Source of the DNA: Streptomyces sp. APSN-46.1
Lineage (GTDB): Bacteria; Actinomycetota; Actinomycetes; Streptomycetales; Streptomycetaceae
Direction: 5' to 3'
Assembly (NCBI RefSeq): GCF_022815725.1
Contig: NZ_JALGRF010000011.1
Location: forward strand, 149,169 to 213,168
Length of the DNA: 64,000 bases
In this document: positions 43,184 through 51,409 of the stretch, in pieces
Layout: the number at the start of each line of letters is the position of its first letter
Position numbering within the stretch: the stretch's first letter is position 1
Notes under the pieces: generated by a model
Databases searched by the model: none
Told to the model about the DNA's origin: nothing
The model's input: only the letters and a program-made list of their open reading frames with translations
Made by a program: the position numbers and the translations under genes

Positions 43184-43421
43184 ACGGCGCCCTCCCGTGG
43201 GTCGGAGACCTGGTCGAAGACGAAGACGGCCACATTGCGATCGTCACCGACGTCGCGGCGGCGCTGTCTGGTTCCTGCGCCACCCGGACTCCCTTCTCTC
43301 CGAACCGTGGGTCACCACCGACCCCCACAGCCTGCACGTAATCAAGACGCGCACCCAACGCCACGCGTCGCACCAACCCCACCGCATGACGCCGAAAAAC
43401 CGTCGCAGGTCAGCATCCTGA
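43180..43421 (+). pseudogene. Third small coupled frame, apparently frameshifted
   Basis: From GTG 43180 (GTGA overlap) the frame reads VNGALPWVGDLVEDEDGHIAI, then VTDV, then turns into Pro/Thr-rich noise ending at 43341. In the -1 frame the sensible continuation RGGAVWFLRHPDSLLSEPWV and TTDPHSLHVIKTR runs to 43421. A single-base change near 43250, in a GCGGCGGCG stretch, would explain it. It may be a true pseudogene, a sequencing slip or programmed shifting. Confidence 0.55.
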
Positions 43422-43467
43422 CCGCGCCATACTGCCCCCTTCACCCACCACGTGAAGGAGAGAAGCC

Positions 43468-43941
43468 ATGGACGCCGTACAGCGCGTCAAGGGGGCTCTG
43501 ATCGAAGCCGGACACAGCGGGGACATCACCGAACTCCCCGAACCGGCGCCCACCGCCCAGGCCGCAGCCGATCAGCTCGGCTGCCCGGTCGGGGCCATCG
43601 CCAACAGTCTCGTCTTCTCCGTCAACAACGCGCCCCTGCTGATCCTCACCAGCGGGGACCACCGCGTCGACACCCGCAAGGTCGCAGCCCTCCTCGGGGT
43701 CGGCCGGGGCAAGATCCGCCGCGCCGACCCCGAGTTCGTACACGCCGTCACCGGCCAGCACGCCGGAGGCGTCGCCCCCATCGGACACCCGGCACCCATC
43801 CGGACCCTCGTGGACACCCACCTGGGCACCTACAACCCCATCTGGGCCGGCGCCGGTCTCCACCACGCCCTCTTCCGGACGACACTTCCTGAGCTGCTCC
43901 AGCTCACCTGCGGCGAGACGGCGGAGGTCGGCGAGACGTAA
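43468..43941 (+). CDS. YbaK/EbsC-family aminoacyl-tRNA deacylase
   Basis: 157 residues. The YbaK fold shows ADQLGCPVGAIANSLVFSV, the conserved lysine in DTRKVAALLGVGRGKI and the GHPAPIRTLVD loop near residue 110. Family members hydrolyse mischarged tRNAs such as Cys-tRNA(Pro) or Ala-tRNA(Pro). ATG 43468 has GGAG 8 nt upstream. Placement next to a radical SAM gene rather than housekeeping genes suggests a role in that pathway, for instance editing or acting on an aminoacyl-tRNA used as substrate, but that is only inference. Confidence 0.87.
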   Translation: MDAVQRVKGALIEAGHSGDITELPEPAPTAQAAADQLGCPVGAIANSLVFSVNNAPLLILTSGDHRVDTRKVAALLGVGRGKIRRADPEFVHAVTGQHAGGVAPIGHPAPIRTLVDTHLGTYNPIWAGAGLHHALFRTTLPELLQLTCGETAEVGET

Positions 43942-43981
43942 AGCCGCAGCACTCCTTCATGCACCAGAGAGGTGATCCGTC

Positions 43982-45553
43982 ATGGACAGCACGCGGTACA
44001 TCCTGTTCATCAACGCGAATGACACCGCCCGGCACACCTCCAGCGCCAACACCGCGATCTACCCGAACCTGGGGCTGCTGACCCTCATGAGCGCCGTCCG
44101 GCCGCGTCTTGTCGGCACGGACCTGAGGGTCGGCTACTTCGACGGCACCCTCCACGGGAACCCGGCCCTGGAAGCGTTCATCGAGGCAAAGGCCGACCAG
44201 ATCGCCGCCCTGTGCTTCTCGACGCTCACCGCCAACTACGGTGCCTCGATCACCATGGCCAAGCGGGCCAAGGCCCTGAACCCGGAAACACTAGTGGTCC
44301 TCGGGAATGACCACTTCTCCGCCCTGTACGAGCGGATCATGGCCAATCAGCCGGTCGTGGACTACGGCTTCCACGGCAACGACGTGGTGGAGGGCTTCGC
44401 CGACTTCATCACCGACGTGCTGACCGGCACCACCAGGCCCGGAATGGACTACCCGGGCCTGGTCCACCGTGACGCGGCCGGAACCGTACACTGCCAGCCC
44501 GAGGACCCCACCGAGTACCACCGCCTGCCCCTGGTGGACTACTCCCTCACCGACACCCTCATGCCCCACGCCCCCCGATATCTGGACGGACAGCGGCAGG
44601 TGTACTTCTTCATGCGGGACCGCGAATTCAACAGCCAGGTCATCGACATCGGCCGAGGATGCGTGAAGTTCGCCGGCGAACGCCTCGAAGGCGTCCCCCT
44701 CAACGCCTGCGACTTCTGCGGCATCATCCCCGGCTCCAAGGAAATCACCATGCCCGAGGCCGCTCGGGCATGGGCGATCATCGAGAACGCCTGGCGGCAG
44801 GGATTCAACTACCTGTACGTCACCGCCGACGAACTCCCCCTGACCATGTGGCGGATGCTCCGCAACATGGCCGCCAACCAGCCAACCTGGTACCAGTCCC
44901 TCCCCGTCGGCGACCGGCCCAAGATGTTCGGATACGCCCGCGCCGAAGCCTTCGCCACCGGCCCCGACCGCATCGATCTCCTCGTCAACCAGCTCGGCCT
45001 GGACCACTTCTTCATCGGCTTCGACGGCCTCTCCGACCTCTCCCTGCGGGTGATGAACAAGCAGCCAGTGGGAGGCCGCGGTCGCGCCGACCGGCCCATG
45101 GAACACAACCTCCGGGCACTGGACGGCGTCATCAAGCGCGGCGGGATGATCACGGCCGGCCTGGTCCTCACCCACCTCGGGATCACCGCCGACATCATGG
45201 CCGCCAACCACGCGGAACTCACCCGCATCGTGGACAGCACACCCCGCACCTTCGCCGCCCTCGACTTCGGCCCCCTGTGCCCGATCCCCGGATCCCAGTC
45301 CTTCCGCTACCTCACCCATCCCACCTACGCGGCCCGCCGCGCGGCCTCCTTCGGCCTGGTCGTCAACCAGGACTACCTCGAAGCCCGAGCAGCGTTCTAC
45401 CGCACCGCCGACGAACTCGACATGGACCAGATGATCGGCGACTTCGTCACCGGCTGCTGCCCCAAGATCGACATGGACACGGTGGAGGAGTACATCTCCA
45501 AGACCGGCGACCTCGCCAACCGGCACGGCATCGTCATCGGCGGCGGCGTCTAG
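43982..45553 (+). CDS. B12-binding-domain radical SAM protein with CX15CX2C motif
   Basis: 523 residues. The N-terminal 160 residues have a cobalamin-binding Rossmann pattern (AALCFSTLTANYGASITMA). The radical SAM core (about 215-430) has its cluster cysteines at 227, 243 and 246, that is C-x15-C-x2-C, against the usual C-x3-C-x2-C: RGC and CDFC are standard at both ends, with 12 extra residues between. A C-terminal segment with TGCCPKID follows. Class B enzymes methylate or rearrange unactivated carbons. The substrate is unknown; the YbaK-type and small genes just upstream are the likely partners. GAGAGGTG precedes the ATG. Confidence 0.85.
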   Translation: MDSTRYILFINANDTARHTSSANTAIYPNLGLLTLMSAVRPRLVGTDLRVGYFDGTLHGNPALEAFIEAKADQIAALCFSTLTANYGASITMAKRAKALNPETLVVLGNDHFSALYERIMANQPVVDYGFHGNDVVEGFADFITDVLTGTTRPGMDYPGLVHRDAAGTVHCQPEDPTEYHRLPLVDYSLTDTLMPHAPRYLDGQRQVYFFMRDREFNSQVIDIGRGCVKFAGERLEGVPLNACDFCGIIPGSKEITMPEAARAWAIIENAWRQGFNYLYVTADELPLTMWRMLRNMAANQPTWYQSLPVGDRPKMFGYARAEAFATGPDRIDLLVNQLGLDHFFIGFDGLSDLSLRVMNKQPVGGRGRADRPMEHNLRALDGVIKRGGMITAGLVLTHLGITADIMAANHAELTRIVDSTPRTFAALDFGPLCPIPGSQSFRYLTHPTYAARRAASFGLVVNQDYLEARAAFYRTADELDMDQMIGDFVTGCCPKIDMDTVEEYISKTGDLANRHGIVIGGGV

Positions 45554-45561
45554 CGGCTCCT

Positions 45562-45592
45562 GCCGCCGGCGCCGGGCCGTTCAATCGGCGGC
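45562..45592. terminator. Weak hairpin between convergent radical SAM and OleD-like genes
   Basis: A 7-bp stem GCCGCCG/CGGCGGC with a 17-nt loop; the right arm overlaps the end of the OleD-like gene. The gap between the genes is only 27 bp. Confidence 0.35.
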
Positions 45593-46507
45593 GGGCCGGG
45601 CCGCCCGGGCCAGGTAGTCGTCCAGGGTTCGGCGCGGGCTCCAGCCCTGGGCGTATGCCCGGGTGAGGTCCAGGACCACCGGGTGGGCGAGCTGGTCCAC
45701 CGCGTAGCGGCTGAGGGCCGGTTCGCCGCCGCCGGCCCGGGCGAGGGCCTCCGCCGCGCGGGCCGCCGTACGGGCCAGGCCCAGCGGCAGGTGCCGGACC
45801 CGGGCGCGGACCCCGTGGGCCCGCAGGACCCGGCCCACGGCGGCGTCGCGGGCGTAGGGCTCCGCGTCGGCCACGTTGTACGCGCCCGGGGCCCAGTCGG
45901 CCGCCGAGAGGCAGGCATCGGCCAGGTTCTCCACCGCCGTCAGGCTCAGCCGGACGTCCGGCCCCGGCAGCAGCAGCGTCCCGGCCCGGACCCGGGAGAG
46001 CAGCCGGGGCAGCAGCTGCGTGTCGCCGGGGCCGTAGACGGCGCGCGGGCGCAGCACCACCGCCCCGGCCGCGAGGGCCAGGGCCTCGCCCGCCGCCTTG
46101 GTACGGCCGTAGGCGTTCAGGTGCCCCGTGCGCGGGTGGTCCTCCCCGACCAGGGCGCGGTCGCGGCGCGGGTCGTAGACGCTGGCGCTGCTCACCCAGA
46201 CCACACTCCGGCCGCCGGCGGCCCGCAGCAGCCGCTCGGTGCCGCCGACGTTGACCGCGTACATCTCCGCCTCGGCCGCCGAACCGGGGGCCGGGTCGCC
46301 GACCGCAGCCGCGCAGTGCACGACGAGGTCGATGCCCGAAAGGTCCGGCAGCTCGCGGGCGGCGTCCCAGAAGCGGTGCGCGCCGACCGGGCCCGGCCTG
46401 CGCCCCACGCACACCACCTCGGCCCCGCGCGCCGCCGCGGCGCGTGCCACGTGGCCGCCGCAGAAGCCGCTCGCACCGGTGACCGCGATCGAGATACGGG
46501 AACTCAC
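45581..46507 (-). CDS. NAD-dependent epimerase/dehydratase-family reductase, OleD-like
   Basis: 308 residues, short-chain reductase of the extended type: NAD motif AVTGASGFCGGHVARAA, active-site YGRTKAAGE with Ser in VSSASVYD. The C-terminal half, LRPRAVYGPGDTQLLPRLLS and RAG, followed by a lipophilic Pro/Leu region, matches what I remember of OleD, which reduces 2-alkyl-3-ketoacids to 2-alkyl-3-hydroxyacids. It is the last gene of the oleA-to-oleD-like set and overlaps the P450 stop by GTGA. Alternative: a sugar or sterol 3-beta-HSD-like dehydrogenase. Confidence 0.85.
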   Translation of the reverse strand: MSSRISIAVTGASGFCGGHVARAAAARGAEVVCVGRRPGPVGAHRFWDAARELPDLSGIDLVVHCAAAVGDPAPGSAAEAEMYAVNVGGTERLLRAAGGRSVVWVSSASVYDPRRDRALVGEDHPRTGHLNAYGRTKAAGEALALAAGAVVLRPRAVYGPGDTQLLPRLLSRVRAGTLLLPGPDVRLSLTAVENLADACLSAADWAPGAYNVADAEPYARDAAVGRVLRAHGVRARVRHLPLGLARTAARAAEALARAGGGEPALSRYAVDQLAHPVVLDLTRAYAQGWSPRRTLDDYLARAARPAAD

Positions 46508-47853
46508 GCGCCCGCCCGAACGGTCAGCGAGCGCCAGCCGGGCAGGGCCGCCCGCCGGTCCACCCGGGCCCGCGCCACGACCGGCCGGTGCGGAGCGAGC
46601 GCCGCCAGTACGTCGGCCAGCTGTACGCGGGCCAGCCGGGCGCCGGGGCACACGTGCGGCCCCGCGCCGAACACCAGGTGGGAGACGGCCGCGTCCGCCG
46701 GGCGGCGGCCGTCGGGGTCGCGCCGGTGCGCCTCGGCGGCGTGCCGGGCGACCAGTACCAGCCGGTCGCCGCCGCGCACCGGGCAGCCGCCGACCGACCC
46801 GGCGCCGGCGGCCACCCGGGGCAGTACCGGCGAGGCCGCGGTGACCCGCAGCAACTCGTCGGCCAGCCGGGGGAGCAGCTCCGGGTCCGCGGCCTGGTCC
46901 CACAGCCCGGCGTCCGCGCACCAGGCCACGGCCCGGGGCAGCGCGGCCACCGAGGTGTTGACGGCGGCGACCGCCACCATGACGGCCAGGGCGTCGTCCG
47001 TACGGCCGAGCAGCCGCTGGAGCCGCGCCGCGGTACGGGCCGCCTCGGCCCGCGCACCCGGGCGGCGCGGGCCGGGCAGATGGCTGCGCACCGAGGCCGC
47101 CGCGGCCTCGGCGGCGGCCCGCGCGACGGCGCGCGAATCGGCGCCCGAGTCCAGGAGCGCGCACACCACCGACCCGGCCAGCTCCCGCGCCAGGTCCACC
47201 AGGTCCACCTCGCCGCCCCGGGCCAGCGGCGCGACCCCGCGTACCAGCAACGGCCGCCACACCGACCGCAGTTCCGACACACCGGCCGCGCCCAGCCGCT
47301 CGGCCAGGCCCCGCCGGTCCGCGCGATGGCCGCCGCCCTCCTGGTCGAACAGGACGCCCCCGCCTTCCGGCAGCGCGGCGCGCGCCGCCCCGCCGGTGGT
47401 GCCGGCGGCCGTACGGTCGAGTGGCAGCCGGGTCAGCGCCTCCCGGTAGGCGCCCGCGTCATGCACCAGCAGGGTCCGGCCGAGCCTGCGCACGGCGCGC
47501 CCGCGCGTGGCGGCGAGCAGCCCGAACAGCAGGGGATGGCCGCGCAGATAGACGCGGCGGTCGCGGCGGCGGGCCCGCGCGTGCGAGGGGGACATCGGAC
47601 GTGTACCTCCGTGGTGTCGGCGGACCGGTCCCCGTACCGGAGCGGGGCCAGGTACGGGTGCGGGGTCCGGTACCGGAGCGGGGCCAGGTACGGGTACGGG
47701 TACGGGTGCGGGGTCCGGTGCCGGGGCGGGGCCAGGTACGGGTGCCGGGTCCGGTGCCGGAGCAGGGCCAAGTACGGGTGTGGGCTCCGGTACCGGAGCG
47801 GGGTCCGGAGTCTGCGGCCCGCGCGCCCCGCCCGTCAGCGGCAGCCCCGTCAT
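46504..47853 (-). CDS. Cytochrome P450 with Pro-Ala-Val repeat N-terminal extension
   Basis: 449 residues if started at ATG 47853, which overlaps the OleC-like stop by ATGA and has AAGGGCGG upstream. Residues 1-86 are mostly Pro-Ala-Pro-Val-Pro units; the P450 domain proper begins near MSPSHARA (ATG 47595, also with a GGAGG site). Haem-ligand loop FGAGPHVCPGARLARVQL and ELLR (K-helix) are clear, and the I-helix is weak. It is shorter than typical P450s. It probably oxidises the lipid product of the cluster. The extension is encoded by a GC-rich tandem repeat. Confidence 0.85.
   Translation of the reverse strand: MTGLPLTGGARGPQTPDPAPVPEPTPVLGPAPAPDPAPVPGPAPAPDPAPVPVPVPGPAPVPDPAPVPGPAPVRGPVRRHHGGTRPMSPSHARARRRDRRVYLRGHPLLFGLLAATRGRAVRRLGRTLLVHDAGAYREALTRLPLDRTAAGTTGGAARAALPEGGGVLFDQEGGGHRADRRGLAERLGAAGVSELRSVWRPLLVRGVAPLARGGEVDLVDLARELAGSVVCALLDSGADSRAVARAAAEAAAASVRSHLPGPRRPGARAEAARTAARLQRLLGRTDDALAVMVAVAAVNTSVAALPRAVAWCADAGLWDQAADPELLPRLADELLRVTAASPVLPRVAAGAGSVGGCPVRGGDRLVLVARHAAEAHRRDPDGRRPADAAVSHLVFGAGPHVCPGARLARVQLADVLAALAPHRPVVARARVDRRAALPGWRSLTVRAGA
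47619..47820. repeat. Tandem repeats encoding the P450 N-terminal extension
   Basis: GGTCCGGTACCGGAGC-like units and CCAGGTACGGGTGC-like units alternate over about 200 bp with short GTACGG iterations. Read on the minus strand they give the Pro/Ala/Val extension. Confidence 0.75.
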
Positions 47854-49349
47854 GTCCGGCCGCCCTTCAGCAGGGCCGCCGCCAGGGCCGCCGTCGCCGG
47901 GCGGTCCGGCTTGCGCGAACGCCCCGACAGCGGGATCTCCGCGAACACCAGGGCGTCGGGCCGGGCCGTGCCCATGCCCCGCAGCGGCTCCGACAGGGCG
48001 GCGCGCAGGGTCGCTTCGGCGGTCCCCCGGCGCGGCTGGACCACGGCCACGAGCCGTTCGTCGCCGTCGCCCGCCGGGACGCCGACCAGGACGCCCAGTT
48101 CCACACCCGGTACGTGCAGCGCGGGTTCGTACAGGCCCGGGTAGATGTTCTCCGCCCGCCGCAGCACCATGTCCTTGCTGCGGCCCTCCAGGACGATCCG
48201 GCCCGCGCCGTCCAGCCGCGCCCGGTCCCCCGTACGCACCCACGGGTCGGGCTCCTCGCCGAGGTAGCGGTGCCGGGCGGCCGGCCCGGACAGCAGCAGC
48301 TGCGCGTCGGGCCCGGCGGACACCTCGGCCCGTACGCCGGGCAGCGGCGCGCCGACCAGGTCCCCGGGGCCCTCGAAGGCGGCCTTCTCCCGCGATTCGA
48401 CCGCCGCGGCCGGGAACAGCTCGGTCAGGGCGTAGACCCCCCAGGCCTCGTCGGCTCCCGCGTCCCGGACCCGGCCGAGCAGCTCGGCACTGGCCGGGGC
48501 CGAGCCCGTCCACACCCGGCCCCCGAACCGGGCACCCGCGCCGAGCGCGTCCCGCAGCTGGGGCGGGGTGAGATAGGTGTCCTGGGGCCGCAGCCGGCGC
48601 AGCTGCCGGGCGAGCACCCGGGGCGAGCGCGCCGGCAGGGCGACGGGCGCGCCCCGCGTGAGGGCGGGGACGAGGACGAAGAAGGTTCCGCCGAGCACCG
48701 GCTCGTCGGGGCGGGCGGCGGCGAACAGCGCGGACACCGTCTCCATGCCGGCCGCCAGACCGGCCCGGGTGTGCACCACGGCCCGCGGCCGCGAGGTGGT
48801 CCCGGAGGTGAACACGATCACGGCGTCGTCGTCCCGGTCGCCGTCGGAGCCGCCGTGGACGGGAACACCGGCCCGCGTCGCGCCCAGGTCCAGCCCCGGC
48901 GCGCAGCCCGGCAGCCGCGGCCCCACCGTGGCCACCGGCCCCAGCTCCGCCAGGTCCGGCAGCGCCAGTCGGGCCCGCCGGGCCAGCGGCCGGGCCCACC
49001 CCGCCACCGCCTGCGCGGCGGCGTCGGCGAGCACCAGCGAGGGCCGGGCCAGCGCGAGGCGGGCCCGTAGCACCTCGGGCCCCGCGCCGGGGTCGAGGAC
49101 GGCCCCGCGCAGCCCGAGCCGCCACAGCGCGAGCAGCACGGCGAGCGCCCGCGGCCCGGGACGTACGGCGACGCCGACGGTGTCCCCGGCCCGCAGCCCC
49201 CGCGCGTGCAGCGCGGCGGCGAACGCGTCGGACAGCTCGGCGAGTTCGCCGCGGGTGGCGCGCACCCGGGGCGCGCCGCCGCGGGTGGCGGTGAGGACGG
49301 CGGGCCGCTCGGGGCGGGCGCGCAGCGCGTGGTCGAGTCGGTCCAGCAT
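47850..49349 (-). CDS. AMP-dependent ligase/synthetase, OleC-like
   Basis: 499 residues of the acyl-adenylate fold: P-loop IVFTSGTTSRPRAVVHT, A5 YALTELFP, A7/A8 region WVRTGDRARLD with GRIVLEGRSKDMV, and C-terminal lysine SGRSRKPDR. In OleC this fold adenylates a beta-hydroxy acid and closes a beta-lactone. The gene stands between the OleA-like and OleD-like genes, and Ala/Leu-rich stretches suit a lipid substrate. An ordinary fatty-acyl-AMP ligase is the alternative. TGATG overlap with the upstream glycosyltransferase stop, and ATGA with the P450 start. Confidence 0.85.
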   Translation of the reverse strand: MLDRLDHALRARPERPAVLTATRGGAPRVRATRGELAELSDAFAAALHARGLRAGDTVGVAVRPGPRALAVLLALWRLGLRGAVLDPGAGPEVLRARLALARPSLVLADAAAQAVAGWARPLARRARLALPDLAELGPVATVGPRLPGCAPGLDLGATRAGVPVHGGSDGDRDDDAVIVFTSGTTSRPRAVVHTRAGLAAGMETVSALFAAARPDEPVLGGTFFVLVPALTRGAPVALPARSPRVLARQLRRLRPQDTYLTPPQLRDALGAGARFGGRVWTGSAPASAELLGRVRDAGADEAWGVYALTELFPAAAVESREKAAFEGPGDLVGAPLPGVRAEVSAGPDAQLLLSGPAARHRYLGEEPDPWVRTGDRARLDGAGRIVLEGRSKDMVLRRAENIYPGLYEPALHVPGVELGVLVGVPAGDGDERLVAVVQPRRGTAEATLRAALSEPLRGMGTARPDALVFAEIPLSGRSRKPDRPATAALAAALLKGGRT

Positions 49350-50092
49350 CAGCGCGGGTCGTCCGTTCCGTGCGTACCGCTGCCCTGGTCGAGGTACCAG
49401 CGGGCGGTGCCCGCGAGGCCGTACGCCCGCAGCCGCCGCGTCGAGTTCTCCACGATCATCGACCGGCAGTGCGTGATCCGGTCGGTGTGACGGCGTACGG
49501 CGTTCAGGAAGAGCCGGTCCGTCGGCGACGGGCGCCGGGGCATACCGCCGACGGCCAGGTACAGATCGGCGGTGATCGCCATGTTGTTCCCGGCGTGCAT
49601 GCGGTACGGGGCCCGGAAGCCGTTCCTACGGGAGTGCTGGGGCCGCAGCCGCCCGAAGAGCGCGGCGAGCGCGACCAGCGCGCCGAAGCCGGCCCGGCCG
49701 AGGGGGCCGTGCTCATCGCGGCGTGCGACGATCCGCCCGCAGACGAGCCCCGGCTCGCGCGCCAGCGCGGCGCGCGCGGCGCCCGTCCACCCGGGCCTCG
49801 GCAGGCAGTCGGCGTCGGTCCGGGCGAGCAGGGTCGCGCCCCGCCCGATCGCGTACCGGAATCCGGTGTCCACGGCCGAGCCGACGCCCTTCTCCGGCTC
49901 CTCGATCACCTCCACCGGGAACGGGGCCCTCGCCGCGAACTCCCGCGCGAGGGCACCGGTGCCGTCCGCCGACGCGTTGTCGACGACCAGCAGGGTGAAG
50001 TCCCGGTCCCGCTGGGCCGCGAGGGCGCCCAGGGTGTCGGCCAGCCGGGCCTCCTCCTCGTGCGCGGGCACGACCACCCACATCCGGCTCAC
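49349..50092 (-). CDS. Family 2 glycosyltransferase
   Basis: 247 residues, GT-A fold: WVVVPAHEEEARLADTLGAL at the N-terminus, VDNASADGTG, the metal-binding ADCLPRPGW and NNMAITADLYLAVGG. There is no membrane helix strong enough for a polymerase-type GT2, so it may add one sugar to the cluster's lipid. It starts at GTG 50092, overlapping the OleA-like stop (GTGA). Unusual company for OleA/C/D-type enzymes. Confidence 0.85.
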   Translation of the reverse strand: MSRMWVVVPAHEEEARLADTLGALAAQRDRDFTLLVVDNASADGTGALAREFAARAPFPVEVIEEPEKGVGSAVDTGFRYAIGRGATLLARTDADCLPRPGWTGAARAALAREPGLVCGRIVARRDEHGPLGRAGFGALVALAALFGRLRPQHSRRNGFRAPYRMHAGNNMAITADLYLAVGGMPRRPSPTDRLFLNAVRRHTDRITHCRSMIVENSTRRLRAYGLAGTARWYLDQGSGTHGTDDPR

Positions 50093-51111
50093 GACTTCTC
50101 CCAGACCATCGTCATGATGCTGATGCCGCCGCCGAGACCGACGAACAGCACCCGCTCTCCCGGCGCCAGTTCGCCGTACACCCGGTCCAGCTGCACCCCG
50201 ATGCTCGCGCTCGCGATATTGCCGAGCTCGGGCACGGTGACCACCAGCTTCCCGGCCGGCACCCCGGTCAGTTCCGCGAACCGCTCCAGATAGGGCATCG
50301 TCACCTGGTGCACCAGCACCTTGGCGAAGCCGTCCCAGTCCATTCCCGTGCGGTGCAGGGTCCGGTCGATGACCGCCGTTCCCACCTTCTCGAAGACCCC
50401 GCGCAGTTCGTGCCCGTCACCCCGGAAGTACGTGTACGCGTCCCCGCGCGGGTGCCGGGACCCGCCGCCCGGGATGCCCCCGACCTCCCAGTGCTCGGAG
50501 TGCGTCTCGGAGTCCACGTCGAGGATCCCGCCGCGCTCCACGGCCTCCACCACCACGGCCGCCCCCGCGTCGCCGAAGGTATACCCGGCGAAGCCGTCGC
50601 GGAACTCGGCGAAGTCGGCGGGCGCCGTGCGGACGGCCCGGCTCGGGGTCTCCCCGGTGACCACCAGCGCGCGCCGGGCCCGCCCGGCGAGGATCATGGA
50701 GCGGGCCAGATCGATCCCGTTGACGAAGCTGTTGCAGGCGTTGGTGACGTCCAGGGCGTGGGCCCGCGAGCCGAGTTCCGCCTGCACGATGTGCGCGGTG
50801 GCCGGTTCGACCATGTCGCGGGACGCGGAGGCGAACACCAGCAGGTCGATGTCGAGCGGGGTGAGACCGGCGGCGGCCAGCGCCCGGCGCGCCGCGCCCG
50901 CGGCGAGCGTCGAGGCGTACACCCCCTCGCCCGCGACCCGGCGGGAGACGATCCCGGTGGCCTGGGTCAGCAGCCTCGGCGGCAGCGCGAGGCCGCCGCG
51001 GCGCGCCACCTCCCGCTGGAGGTCCTCCGAGGACAGCACGTCCTCGGGCAGGAGGCTGCCGACGGCGGTTATCCCGGCGCGCGGCCGTGGGTCACTTGGC
51101 TGAAAGGGCAT
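50089..51111 (-). CDS. OleA-like ketosynthase III (Claisen condensing enzyme)
   Basis: 340 residues, KAS III/thiolase fold. Cys126 (DVTNACNSFVNGID), His268 (LVHQVTM) and Asn298 (ELGNIASAS) form the triad. SASRDMVEPATAHIV carries Glu102 in the position of the OleA base (SRDxxEPxTA), and LVVTGET follows as in OleA, which joins two acyl-CoA chains head to head. FabH lacks that Glu region. It is the first gene of the cluster. ATG 51111, GTG 51117 and an upstream ATG are all possible; none has a good site. Confidence 0.87.
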   Translation of the reverse strand: MPFQPSDPRPRAGITAVGSLLPEDVLSSEDLQREVARRGGLALPPRLLTQATGIVSRRVAGEGVYASTLAAGAARRALAAAGLTPLDIDLLVFASASRDMVEPATAHIVQAELGSRAHALDVTNACNSFVNGIDLARSMILAGRARRALVVTGETPSRAVRTAPADFAEFRDGFAGYTFGDAGAAVVVEAVERGGILDVDSETHSEHWEVGGIPGGGSRHPRGDAYTYFRGDGHELRGVFEKVGTAVIDRTLHRTGMDWDGFAKVLVHQVTMPYLERFAELTGVPAGKLVVTVPELGNIASASIGVQLDRVYGELAPGERVLFVGLGGGISIMTMVWEKS

Positions 51112-51409
51112 GCCCACACGATGACAAGCCGCCATCTCCCGGACCTGAGTACGGATGCTCAAATCGGTGCACGGGCCGGATGAGTACCCCCGGTCAGCGC
51201 CCTGACCGCGAAGTGGAGCGACTCCGGGGACTGTTGAGTTGCCGATGGTTCCCCTACCGTCTTCGCCAGACGCGCGGGCCGTCGGCAGTGACCCTTCCGT
51301 TCTCCGGCTGTACGGCCAGCTGTCAGACAGGGATCTCCGTCCGGTACCCCGGGGGCGTTGTCCTTGGGGCGCCCCTCGAACCCCCCTCACCCGCAGAGGT
51401 CGTCACGCC
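51112..51409. other. Divergent intergenic region, OleA-like gene and phospholipase C gene
   Basis: It must hold promoters for both directions. On the + strand TACCGT (51255-51260) with CTGTTG 18 bp upstream is a possible promoter. The rest shows no obvious operator or gene. Confidence 0.4.

Noticed and set aside
47619..47820. Non-coding intergenic repeat between the OleC-like and P450 genes
   Set aside because: The minus frame stays open through the repeats, joins the P450 in frame and begins with an ATGA overlap and a ribosome site, so it is more likely coding.
51112..51409. PHO box upstream of the phospholipase C gene
   Set aside because: I looked for paired 11-bp GTTCACC-like units and found only a poor single match, so I do not report a phosphate-control site.
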